Source: an uncultured Clostridia bacterium
Lineage (GTDB): Bacteria > Bacillota > Clostridia > Christensenellales > Aristaeellaceae
Length of the DNA: 17,868 nucleotides
NCBI GenBank assembly: GCA_934615235.1
Contig: CAKTTL010000057.1
Span: 1-17,868 of the forward strand
Direction of reading: 5' to 3'
Part shown: in pieces, positions 1 through 6,403 of the stretch
Position numbering within the stretch: the first letter of the stretch is position 1
How the letters are laid out: each line of letters starts with the position of its first letter
The notes under the pieces: generated by a model
The model's database searches: none
The model's input: the letters and a program-made list of their open reading frames with translations, nothing else
What the model was told of the DNA's origin: nothing
Position numbers and translations under genes: made by a program

Positions 1-120
1 GAATTGCAGCGCGAGATGGAGCTCGCCGTCGCCTGCGAGAATTTTGAGGAGGCGGCCGCGCTGCGCGATGCGATTCACGCGCTGTCCGTTTCCGGAGGGG
101 AGGGCGACGCCAATGGATGA
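1..120 (+). CDS. mcsA: McsA C-terminal end (UVR domain), partial
   Basis: The window opens inside this gene; only the last 39 residues are visible, in frame from base 1 to a TGA at 118-120. They form a UVR motif: a leucine/methionine-rich helix with an FEEAAALRD core, as found in McsA, ClpC, UvrB and UvrC. The assignment to McsA rather than UvrB or UvrC rests on context, because mcsB and clpC follow directly and the standard Firmicute order is ctsR-mcsA-mcsB-clpC. McsA is a zinc-binding partner that activates McsB and helps control CtsR; its zinc fingers would lie upstream of the window. The stop overlaps the mcsB start by 8 bases (113-120), which suggests translational coupling. Family assignment is fairly sure; details of the protein are not visible. 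Confidence 0.85.
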   Translation, partial: ELQREMELAVACENFEEAAALRDAIHALSVSGGEGDANG

Positions 121-1108
121 CCTGGCGCTGGACGTCGTTGTCCGCAGCGAAGCGAAGCTGGCGCGCAATCTTGAAAGTTACCCGTATTCGGGTAACTTGA
201 GCGCGGCGCAGGAAGCGGAAATTCTGGAACGCGCCCTGGCGCTTGCGCAGGACAGGCGCTATGCGCTGCTCCCACTGCAGGCGCTGCCGCCCATGCGGCG
301 CGCGCTGATGGCCGAGGAGCGGCTGCTGCCCGCCCGCGCGCTCCGGAGCGAGGACGAATCCGCCGCCGTTGCGCTCGACCGGGAAAGCGGCGTGAGCGTG
401 ATGATCAATGGAGAGGATCATCTGAGCTTCCTGGCTGTGCGGCCGGGGCTTTGCCCGCTGGATGTAAAAGCGCGCGTGGAGGCAGCGGCGGACGCGTTCG
501 CCGCGCGGTACCGCTACGCGTACGACGCGCAGTTCGGCTTCCTTGCGCCCGCGCTGGCGGACGTCGGCACGGGTCTTCGCGTGACGGCGACGCTGCACCT
601 GCCCGCGCTTGAAAAGACCGGCGGCGCGGAGGCGGCCGTGAAGGAATGCGCGGCGGGGCACGTCGCCTGGGCGAAGCTGCCGCTTGGCAGCGTGTATCTG
701 CTCTTCAACAGCGCCACCATCGGCATGACGGAGGACGAAATCGCCCTGAGCGTGCAGGCGGCGGCAAAAAAGCTGGTCGAAATGGAGCGCGCCGAGCGCG
801 AAAGGACGCTGATGGAGCAGCCCGCGGCGATCGACGAGGAAATGCGCTGTCTGCAGGAAGTGCTCGCCTCGGACGATATGCTTTCGGAGAAGGACTGCAT
901 GCTCAACTGGTCCTTCCTGCGGCAGGCGGTCACGGCGGGTGCGCTGCACAGGACGCTTGCCGAGGTGGACGCGCTTTTGCCGCAATCTTCGCCCGGCCAT
1001 ATCGACACCGCGGCCGGGGAGCCGCTTTCCCCGCAGGAACGCGGCGCGCGGCGGCTGGATATTTTCAGAAGGTTTGTTGGGACGCAGGCCGTCCCGGAAA
1101 GGATATAG
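113..1108 (+). CDS. mcsB: McsB-like protein, degenerate protein-arginine kinase
   Basis: Predicted 331 aa; Bacillus subtilis McsB is about 363. ATG 113 was chosen because it overlaps the mcsA stop and because DVVV just after it aligns with the family N-terminus. The phosphagen-kinase frame is clear: LARN at 16-19, VSVMIN-x-EDH at 94-103, VGTGLR at 151-156, LHLPAL at 161-166. The working residues are not. The SSRIR nucleotide-binding segment reads RSEAK (11-15). NEEDH reads NGEDH, with Gly100. The Arg of the following DHIRIQ is Ser105. The catalytic CPTN motif reads ALAD, so Ala147 replaces the active-site Cys. The RGxYGEGS segment is absent around 182-192. The C-terminal RDxxRA phospho-arginine site reads RGARRL (310-315). 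The frame is intact, so the gene seems maintained. It most likely acts as a non-catalytic adaptor to ClpC or CtsR; catalytic loss is inferred from family motifs, not proven. Confidence 0.85.
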   Translation: MDDLALDVVVRSEAKLARNLESYPYSGNLSAAQEAEILERALALAQDRRYALLPLQALPPMRRALMAEERLLPARALRSEDESAAVALDRESGVSVMINGEDHLSFLAVRPGLCPLDVKARVEAAADAFAARYRYAYDAQFGFLAPALADVGTGLRVTATLHLPALEKTGGAEAAVKECAAGHVAWAKLPLGSVYLLFNSATIGMTEDEIALSVQAAAKKLVEMERAERERTLMEQPAAIDEEMRCLQEVLASDDMLSEKDCMLNWSFLRQAVTAGALHRTLAEVDALLPQSSPGHIDTAAGEPLSPQERGARRLDIFRRFVGTQAVPERI

Positions 1109-1113
1109 CATAT

Positions 1114-3534
1114 ATGGCGTTTGCCGGTCGTTTTACGCAGCGCGCACAGCGCGCCCTGACAGCGGCGCAGGATGCGGCGCGCGAAATGCAGCATAACTAC
1201 GTAGGAACCGAACACCTGCTGCTCGGCCTGCTGCGCGAACCTGTGGAGGCCGTGCAGCCGCTGCTGGGCGAGGTGACGTACGAGACGGCGATGGCGCAGG
1301 CGCTGCGGCTCGTCGGGCGCGGGGACGCTTCTCCCGAGCATATTTCGTACACGCCGCGCACGAAGAAAATCCTCGAGCAGAGCCTCGCGGAATCGCGCGC
1401 GCTGGGAGACAGCTACATCGGCGCGGAGCACCTGTGGCTGGCGATTCTGCGCGAGGGCGAGGGCGTCGCCGCGCGCATTCTGCAGGATCTCGGGCTGGAT
1501 ATCCGCGCGGTGCGCGAGGCGCTGCTCACGCAGCTGAAGGCGAAATCCGGTCATGCGCCCGAGAGCGACGAGACGCCGCTTCTCAATCAGTACGGCCGTG
1601 ATCTGACGCGCGCCGCGGCGCAGGGCGAGCTTGATCCCGTGATCGGCCGCGAAAAGGAAATCGAGCGGATTACGCAGATTCTCATTCGCCGCACGAAGAA
1701 TAATCCCGCGCTCATCGGCGAGCCGGGCGTGGGCAAGTCCGCCATCGTGGAAGGGCTTGCGCAGCGCGTCGCCGACGGCACGATCCCGCAGATGCTGCGC
1801 GGAAAGCGCATCGTTTCGCTCGATATCGCGTCGGTTGTGGCGGGAAGCAAATATCGCGGCGAGTTTGAAGAGCGGTTCAAGAACATCATGGCCGAGCTGC
1901 AAAAGAGCGGCAACGTGATTCTGTTCATCGACGAGCTGCATACGATTGTCGGCGCGGGCGGCTCGGAAGGGGCGATCGACGCGTCGAACATGCTCAAACC
2001 GGCGCTTGCGCGCGGGGAGATTCGCGTGATCGGCGCGACGACGCTGGACGAATACCGCAAGTATATCGAAAAGGATCCGGCGCTGGAGCGCAGGTTCCAG
2101 CCGGTGCAGGTGGACGAACCGACGAAGGAAGAAGCGCTGGCCATTGTCGAGGGCGTGCGCGACAAATACGAGGCGCATCATAAAGTGCGCATTACCGACG
2201 AGGCGCTGCGCGCCGCCGTCGCGCTGTCCGACAGGTATATCCCGGACCGCTGTCTGCCGGATAAGGCGATCGATCTGATGGACGAGGCCGCGTCACGCGT
2301 GCGGATTCACTCCTTCACGCCGCCGCCGGATATGAAGGCGCTGGAGGGGCAGGTCGCCGCCGTGACGAAGGAGAAGGATGAGGCTGTGCGCTCGCAGGCG
2401 TTTGAAAAGGCCGCCGCGCTGCGCGATCAGGAGCGCGCGCTGCGCGCCGAAATGGAAAACCTGCAGAAGGCCTGGGAGTCCGATATGGACAAGGCGGAAA
2501 AGACCGTCGGCGAGGAGGAGATCGCGCAGATCGTCTCGAGCTGGACGGGCGTGCCCGTCAACCGGATGACGGAGGATGAATCCGCGCGGCTTTTGCATCT
2601 GGAGGAGACGCTCCATAAGCGGCTCGTCGGACAGGATGAGGCGGTAACCGCTGTCGCGCGCGCTATCCGACGCGCCCGCGCGGGGCTGAAGGATCCGAAG
2701 CGGCCGATCGGCTCGTTCCTGTTCCTGGGGCCGACGGGCGTGGGCAAGACGGAGCTGTGCCGCGCGCTGGGCGAGGCGATGTTCGGCGACGAGAACGCCG
2801 TTATCCGCATCGATATGAGCGAATATATGGAGAAGCACTCCGTTTCGCGCATGATCGGTTCGCCGCCCGGTTACGTGGGTTTTGAAGAGGGCGGCCAGCT
2901 GACGGAAAAGGTGCGCCGCAAGCCGTATTCGGTGCTGCTGTTCGATGAGATCGAGAAGGCGCACCCGGACGTTTTCAACCTGCTTTTGCAGCTGCTCGAC
3001 GACGGCCGGCTGACCGATTCGAAGGGGCGCGCGGTCGATTTTAAGAATACCATCGTCGTGATGACCAGCAATATCGGCGCGTCGGCGATGAGCAGCGAGC
3101 GGCGCATGGGCTTCGGTTCCGCGCCGAGCGGCGCGCAGGAGGATTACGAGGGAATGAAAAACCGCGTCCTGCAGGAAGTGAAGAACTTCATGCGGCCGGA
3201 ATTCCTCAACCGCCTGGACGAAATCATCGTATTCCATCCGCTGACGGAGGACGAAATCGCGCAGATCGCGCGCCTGATGCTGGACGCGATCGTCGAACGG
3301 CTGAAGGAGCGCGGTGTCGAGCTGACCGCGACGGACGAAGCGGTTCGCTATCTTGCCCGTACCGGGTTCGATCCGGCCTACGGCGCGCGGCCGCTGCGCC
3401 GGGCGATCCAGCGCGCGGTGGAGGACGCGCTGTCGGAGGAGATCCTCTCGGGCGCGGTGCATCTGGGCGACAAGGTAGAAATTGGCATGGAAGGAGAGAC
3501 GCTGCGTTTTCGTCATATCGCTGAGGTGATGTAA
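1114..3534 (+). CDS. clpC: ATP-dependent Clp protease ATPase subunit ClpC
   Basis: 806 aa, normal ClpC length. This hexameric AAA+ unfoldase feeds substrates to ClpP in the cytoplasm. Residues 1-145 form the double Clp-N domain. Its two repeats carry GTEH (Glu33) and GAEH (Glu105), the glutamates expected to bind phospho-arginine in B. subtilis ClpC. The first AAA+ module has Walker A GEPGVGKS (202-209) and Walker B FIDE (ending at 274). A UVR-bearing middle domain at about 420-455 (FEKAAALRD core) is the McsA/adaptor docking type that separates ClpC from ClpA and ClpB. The second AAA+ module has Walker A GPTGVGKT (539-546) and Walker B LFDE (609-612). MGF at 665-667 sits where the ClpP-binding loop lies. 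ATG 1114 is 5 bases after the mcsB stop, with a GGAAAGG ribosome site at 1096-1102; the frame stays open further left only inside mcsB. Very sure. Confidence 0.98.
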   Translation: MAFAGRFTQRAQRALTAAQDAAREMQHNYVGTEHLLLGLLREPVEAVQPLLGEVTYETAMAQALRLVGRGDASPEHISYTPRTKKILEQSLAESRALGDSYIGAEHLWLAILREGEGVAARILQDLGLDIRAVREALLTQLKAKSGHAPESDETPLLNQYGRDLTRAAAQGELDPVIGREKEIERITQILIRRTKNNPALIGEPGVGKSAIVEGLAQRVADGTIPQMLRGKRIVSLDIASVVAGSKYRGEFEERFKNIMAELQKSGNVILFIDELHTIVGAGGSEGAIDASNMLKPALARGEIRVIGATTLDEYRKYIEKDPALERRFQPVQVDEPTKEEALAIVEGVRDKYEAHHKVRITDEALRAAVALSDRYIPDRCLPDKAIDLMDEAASRVRIHSFTPPPDMKALEGQVAAVTKEKDEAVRSQAFEKAAALRDQERALRAEMENLQKAWESDMDKAEKTVGEEEIAQIVSSWTGVPVNRMTEDESARLLHLEETLHKRLVGQDEAVTAVARAIRRARAGLKDPKRPIGSFLFLGPTGVGKTELCRALGEAMFGDENAVIRIDMSEYMEKHSVSRMIGSPPGYVGFEEGGQLTEKVRRKPYSVLLFDEIEKAHPDVFNLLLQLLDDGRLTDSKGRAVDFKNTIVVMTSNIGASAMSSERRMGFGSAPSGAQEDYEGMKNRVLQEVKNFMRPEFLNRLDEIIVFHPLTEDEIAQIARLMLDAIVERLKERGVELTATDEAVRYLARTGFDPAYGARPLRRAIQRAVEDALSEEILSGAVHLGDKVEIGMEGETLRFRHIAEVM

Positions 3535-3535
3535 A

Positions 3536-3997
3536 ATGAAGCGCGCGCTTGCGGCGCTGCTTGCCGCGTGGCTGCTTTTCGCGGCCGCGGCGGCGGAGGG
3601 CACGGAGCTTGAGATCGTCTATTTCCCGCAGGGCGGGTTCCGCTTTGGGTATCCCGCCGCGCTGGAGCGCGCGGAGCTGACGGAGACGGATTACGACGCC
3701 GGACTCATGCTCCACGCCGCCGACGCGGATGGAAACGAACTGACGCTGATGCGCTACGAGAGCAGGGGCTATACGTTGGAAACGCTGGCAGCTTCGCTGC
3801 GCGGGGACGAGGGCGTGACCGGCGTGGCGCTGAACGATTCGGGCAGCAAGGCATATGTGACCTACGCGACGGAAACGGGCGTGAACGTCGTCGTCCTCGG
3901 GGAGGACGGATTTGTTTACGAGGCGATGCTTACGGGCGGAGAAGCGTTCCTTGAAACGACCGCGGAGATGATCGGAGGAACGCTGAAGCGAGCGTAA
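3536..3997 (+). CDS. Small exported protein of unknown function, last gene of the clpC operon
   Basis: 153 aa, not recognised as a named family. Residues 1-20 form a classic Sec signal peptide: KR, then an alanine/leucine-rich core, ending in an AAAAAEG cleavage region with no lipobox. The mature part of about 130 residues is mixed alpha/beta by eye. It starts with a FRFGYPA segment and ends in an amphipathic stretch (FLETTAEMIGGTL), somewhat like small secreted PsbP/DcrB-type folds, though that likeness is only an impression. The start codon lies one base after the clpC stop, and the ribosome site (GAGGTGAT, 3523-3530) lies inside clpC, so expression should be coupled to clpC. A hairpin at 4017-4047 may end transcription. 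An exported protein locked to an intracellular chaperone gene is unusual. Confidence 0.8.
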   Translation: MKRALAALLAAWLLFAAAAAEGTELEIVYFPQGGFRFGYPAALERAELTETDYDAGLMLHAADADGNELTLMRYESRGYTLETLAASLRGDEGVTGVALNDSGSKAYVTYATETGVNVVVLGEDGFVYEAMLTGGEAFLETTAEMIGGTLKRA

Positions 3998-4016
3998 AAA
4001 GAATATGGATACGATG

Positions 4017-4047
4017 AATTCCCGCAGCCAATCCGGTTGCGGGAATT
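4017..4047 (+). repeat. Hairpin repeat copy 1, possible terminator of the clpC operon
   Basis: A 31-nt inverted repeat with 13-base arms (4017-4029 and 4035-4047), one G-U pair and the loop AATCC. It lies 19 bases after the stop of the small exported protein. The arms begin and end in AATT, and the 3' arm is followed only by TTCC, so it is a weak intrinsic terminator candidate. The same 31 bases recur at 4195-4225 with a single A/G difference. The match of arms and copies is read directly; the terminator role is inferred. Confidence 0.75.
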
Positions 4048-4048
4048 T

Positions 4049-4084
4049 CCTCCCCTCGAAAAACTGAGGTTTTTCGAGAGGAGG
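4049..4084. other. Long hairpin in the 3998-4271 intergenic region
   Basis: A 16-base stem (4049-4064 with 4069-4084) closed by the loop TGAG, with one C/A mismatch at 4054/4079. The loop-side half of the stem is a run of five A facing five T. It begins one base after hairpin repeat copy 1. No T-run follows on the plus strand, so it does not look like a terminator for either flanking gene. Confidence 0.7.
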
Positions 4085-4105
4085 AGACCCGCCTTCAAAA
4101 ATGTC

Positions 4106-4134
4106 CATTTTCACTGCACATGTCGCTGAAAATG
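4106..4134. other. Short hairpin in the intergenic block
   Basis: Perfect 8-base arms CATTTTCA (4106-4113) and TGAAAATG (4127-4134) around a 13-base loop that itself contains the palindrome ACATGT. It is third in the row of hairpins. The arms are A/T-rich, so on its own it could be coincidence. Confidence 0.5.
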
Positions 4135-4141
4135 ATTAGAG

Positions 4142-4165
4142 TTGAGAGGGCTGCGGCCCTCTCAA
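4142..4165. other. GC-rich hairpin in the intergenic block
   Basis: A perfect 10-base stem: arms 4142-4151 and 4156-4165 around the loop TGCG. It is fourth of five hairpins between the small exported protein gene and the WG-repeat gene. There is no T-run next to it. Confidence 0.65.
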
Positions 4166-4189
4166 ACGCTCCCGAGGACTTTGTCAACA

Positions 4190-4230
4190 TAACAAATTCC
4201 CGCGGCCAATCCGGTTGCGGGAATTTGTTA
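4190..4230 (+). repeat. Hairpin repeat copy 2, 18-base stem, terminator-like
   Basis: Arms 4190-4207 and 4213-4230 pair over 18 bases, with two G-U pairs, around the loop AATCC. The inner 31 bases (4195-4225) repeat copy 1 (4017-4047) with one difference. TTTTAT follows, so it can act as an intrinsic terminator for anything transcribed from the left. Its 3' arm also supplies a TTGCGG that could serve as the -35 element for the next gene. Confidence 0.75.
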
Positions 4231-4244
4231 TTTTATGCTATAAT
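4215..4244 (+). promoter_or_regulatory. Extended -10 promoter for the WG-repeat gene
   Basis: A consensus TATAAT at 4239-4244 is preceded by TGC, giving an extended -10. A weak TTGCGG -35 lies 18 bases upstream, inside the 3' arm of the hairpin. The ribosome site AAGGAGA (4254-4260) follows, 11 bases before the chosen ATG at 4272. Transcription would begin near 4251. Confidence 0.65.
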
Positions 4245-4271
4245 GCGGGCGCGAAGGAGAGTGATGGATTT

Positions 4272-5300
4272 ATGCGGAGAAAGCTTTGCGTGCTCCTGAC
4301 GCTTGCGCTGCTGCTCATGCAGGCGCAGGCGTTTGGCGAGGAGGTATTCCGGCAGGCGGGAGCGATCGGAAACTTTTCGGAGAGCTACGCGGCGTTTTCA
4401 AACGAAAACGGCCTGTGGGGCTATATCGATGCGAGCGGCAGCGTCGTGATTGAGCCGCAGTGGAATCTGGCTGACTGCTACCGAGGCGGAATTGCGCGCG
4501 TTGGTACGGCGGATCACCGCTACGGCTATATCAACACGGCGGGCGAAGTGGTGTTTCCCGCCGTTTGCAGTGCGGCGACCGATTTTTATGATGGATTGGC
4601 GACCGTGTGCGTGGACGGCGAATACGGCTTCATCACGCCGGACGGAAGCTATGCGTTCGCCGAGCGTTGGACGGACGCAGGCTATTTCAGCGACGGCATG
4701 GCGTATGTGAAGGCGAACGGAAGATACGGCTTTATCGATTCTTCCGGCGTGCTGGCAATCGCGCCGCAGTGGGATCGCGTCTACAGCTTTTCCGAAGGGC
4801 TTGCGGCCGTGAAAAGGGACGGCCTGTGGGGGTTCGTCGATAAAAGCGGCAATGTGGTAATCGAGCCGCAGTACGATAGCGGCGAGCGCTTTTCGGACGG
4901 CCTTGCCCCGGCGGAAAAGGACGGGCTGAGCGGATATATCGACAAAAGCGGCAACGTGGTGATTCCACTGCAGTACGACAGCACGAGCTACGTCTACAAT
5001 GGCCGCATGTGGGTCAAGCAGGACGGCGCTTACCGGATGCTTGACAAAACCGGCGCGCAGATTGGCAGCGTGCAGTGGCAGAACGTATTCAGCGATTTCG
5101 GCTGGGCAGAGCTGTGCCGCGTGAATCGGGACGGGCTTTGGGGTTATGTGAACCGGGAAAACGAAACGGTGCTTAAACCGGTATACGAGAAGGCGACGCG
5201 TTTTGATGGCGGCCTTGCCGCCGTAAAGAAAAACGGCGTATGGTATCTGATCGATGAAAACGGCGTGGACGTGGTTTCGGGCGAGAACACGCAGAAGTGA
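4272..5300 (+). CDS. Exported WG-repeat protein
   Basis: 342 aa. Residues 1-22 form a signal peptide (RRK, then a leucine-rich core, AQAFG), so the product is exported. The rest is a chain of about eight WG (KWG-type) repeats of some 35 residues. Each has a hydrophobic x-GLAxVxxDGxWGYID strand pair followed by a SGxVVIxPQYD unit, for example at 48-64, 83-95, 115-127, 149-167, 183-201, 216-234, 287-304 and 320-330. Such repeats probably make a beta-rich solenoid or propeller-like surface; no enzyme motif is present. Two neighbouring units near 4840-4880 and 4940-4980 are nearly identical in DNA, which points to recent internal duplication. ATG 4272 was chosen over an upstream in-frame start at 4215 because it follows AAGGAGA and starts the signal peptide; 4215 would lie before the -10 element. 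Confidence 0.88.
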   Translation: MRRKLCVLLTLALLLMQAQAFGEEVFRQAGAIGNFSESYAAFSNENGLWGYIDASGSVVIEPQWNLADCYRGGIARVGTADHRYGYINTAGEVVFPAVCSAATDFYDGLATVCVDGEYGFITPDGSYAFAERWTDAGYFSDGMAYVKANGRYGFIDSSGVLAIAPQWDRVYSFSEGLAAVKRDGLWGFVDKSGNVVIEPQYDSGERFSDGLAPAEKDGLSGYIDKSGNVVIPLQYDSTSYVYNGRMWVKQDGAYRMLDKTGAQIGSVQWQNVFSDFGWAELCRVNRDGLWGYVNRENETVLKPVYEKATRFDGGLAAVKKNGVWYLIDENGVDVVSGENTQK

Positions 5301-5316
5301 CGGAGGCGACGGAAAA

Positions 5317-5883
5317 ATGAAGAAAATGCTGGCATGGCTGCTTGCGGTGCTGATGCTGTGCGCGGGCGCGGCGCAGGCGGATCAGACCGCGCGCGCGGAT
5401 CACGACGCGCTGGCGCTGGACGGCCAATGGGCGGAAGGACAGATGCGCCCGGACGAATACCACTATTTCCCGTTTACGCTGGAGCAGCCGGGGAAGCTGA
5501 CCGCGCGGGTGCAGTCGTTTTATGCGAACGCGAGCTTCGAACTGCTGGACGCGGATCTTGTCAGCTGGGCGCGCGTATACGTGTACGGCAGCCAGGGTGC
5601 GCCGGGCACGGAAGATCTGGCGTATTACCTGGAGCCGGGCAACTACTACGTGCGCAGCAACGGCGATTCCTCCACGCAGGGCGATTTCCGGGTGAAGCTT
5701 TCCTTCGCGCCCTGCGCGTGCGATGAAGCCGCCGGGAACGACGATTCCCGCGGCGCGCAGACGCGGTCTTATGGCGGGCTGAGCCGCGTGTTTACGCAAC
5801 GGGTCTTCGTACTGCCGGCGGAAACGCGTTATCCTGCCATTCGGGGCGCGAGAACCATATATGTTGAATGGGTTAGCGACTAA
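5317..5883 (+). CDS. Exported protein with PPC-like beta-sandwich domain
   Basis: 188 aa. A signal peptide spans about residues 1-21 (MKKM, hydrophobic core, AAQA). From about residue 40 to 125 the pattern YHYFPFTLEQPGKLTARV ... YYLEPGNYYVRS ... GDFRVKLSF resembles the pre-peptidase C-terminal (PPC) domain, a small beta-sandwich found on secreted bacterial enzymes and surface proteins. After a CAC segment, a second stretch (NDDSRGA ... RVFVLPAETR) looks like the opening of a second PPC unit that stops early. The tail may therefore be a truncated module. ATG 5317 follows GGAGG (5302-5306), 17 bases after the WG-gene stop, so the two form one operon. No catalytic domain is present. The PPC call is from pattern only. 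Confidence 0.75.
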   Translation: MKKMLAWLLAVLMLCAGAAQADQTARADHDALALDGQWAEGQMRPDEYHYFPFTLEQPGKLTARVQSFYANASFELLDADLVSWARVYVYGSQGAPGTEDLAYYLEPGNYYVRSNGDSSTQGDFRVKLSFAPCACDEAAGNDDSRGAQTRSYGGLSRVFTQRVFVLPAETRYPAIRGARTIYVEWVSD

Positions 5884-5887
5884 AAAA

Positions 5888-5923
5888 GGCGGCGCGGAAC
5901 GAACCCGTTCCACGCCGCCTTTT
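5888..5923. terminator. Bidirectional intrinsic terminator
   Basis: Fourteen-base arms (5888-5901 and 5906-5919) with one mismatch (5895/5912) and the loop AACC. Six A precede the stem and four T follow it, so it can stop transcription from both sides. It sits between the convergent PPC-like gene (+) and the nucleotidyltransferase-like gene (-). Confidence 0.9.
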
Positions 5924-5928
5924 GCATT

Positions 5929-6402
5929 TTATGTGCGGGGCGACGCACGATCGATTAACGCCGCTTTTTCGTTTCTTCCCATCAGCAAATAGTATTCGCG
6001 CCACAACGCGGGAGATTGCAGCGGAATTACTTCTCCCTCGAAGCTGACTTTTTCAACGATCTGCTCCCTGCGCAGGGAACAATCGTGAATTGTCGCGCCT
6101 GAGACGATTGCAAATCCGGCGATCAAGTCCACATCAATGCCGTCTATGACGAATTCAAGGAACATTTTCGATTTATATTTCGGATTCGGCACGGAAGGCT
6201 GAAGCACGCCCATTTCGGAAAGGATTCGCTGCGCAATGGATGCGTCCTCATTTACAATCATCAGATCAAGATCGTGAAAATCCTGCGCGATTCCCTTAAA
6301 ATAAAGCATCATCGACGCGCCGAGCGCCCAGGTAATTCCTGCCTGATTAAATCTGTGCGCAATACGCTTGAGCAGCGCCAGCTTTCTTTCTGTTTTCATC
6401 AT
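5929..6402 (-). CDS. Small nucleotidyltransferase-fold protein
   Basis: 157 aa. The segment WALGASMMLYFKG (26-38) followed by DFHDLDLMIV (41-50) matches the nucleotidyltransferase-fold signature, a G-[AS]-S helix turn and a DxD metal pair (Asp44, Asp46). It is the pattern of MNT/AbiEii-like and antibiotic-adenylyltransferase-like proteins. A third acidic residue may come from FVIDGIDVDLIAG. The substrate cannot be told from sequence. The frame is open further upstream, but ATG 6402 was chosen because it follows a GGAG-type site and starts one base after the serine hydrolase stop, indicating coupling. No antitoxin-like partner gene is adjacent, so a toxin-antitoxin role is not supported. It is the last gene before the 5888-5923 terminator. 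Confidence 0.7.
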   Translation of the reverse strand: MMKTERKLALLKRIAHRFNQAGITWALGASMMLYFKGIAQDFHDLDLMIVNEDASIAQRILSEMGVLQPSVPNPKYKSKMFLEFVIDGIDVDLIAGFAIVSGATIHDCSLRREQIVEKVSFEGEVIPLQSPALWREYYLLMGRNEKAALIDRASPRT

Positions 6403-6403
6403 T

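Noticed and set aside
113..1108. McsB degeneration caused by a frameshift or sequencing error
   Set aside because: The changes are scattered substitutions and a small deletion in a single intact frame, with family-like sequence between them, so no frameshift explains them.
3224..4114. Minus-strand open frame across the end of clpC and the hairpin block
   Set aside because: It is an antisense shadow of clpC and the exported protein gene with low-complexity Arg-rich translation and no family likeness.
5929..6402. Nucleotidyltransferase-like gene as a toxin of a MNT/AbiEii-type toxin-antitoxin pair
   Set aside because: No HEPN or AbiEi-like partner gene is adjacent; the neighbour is a serine hydrolase.
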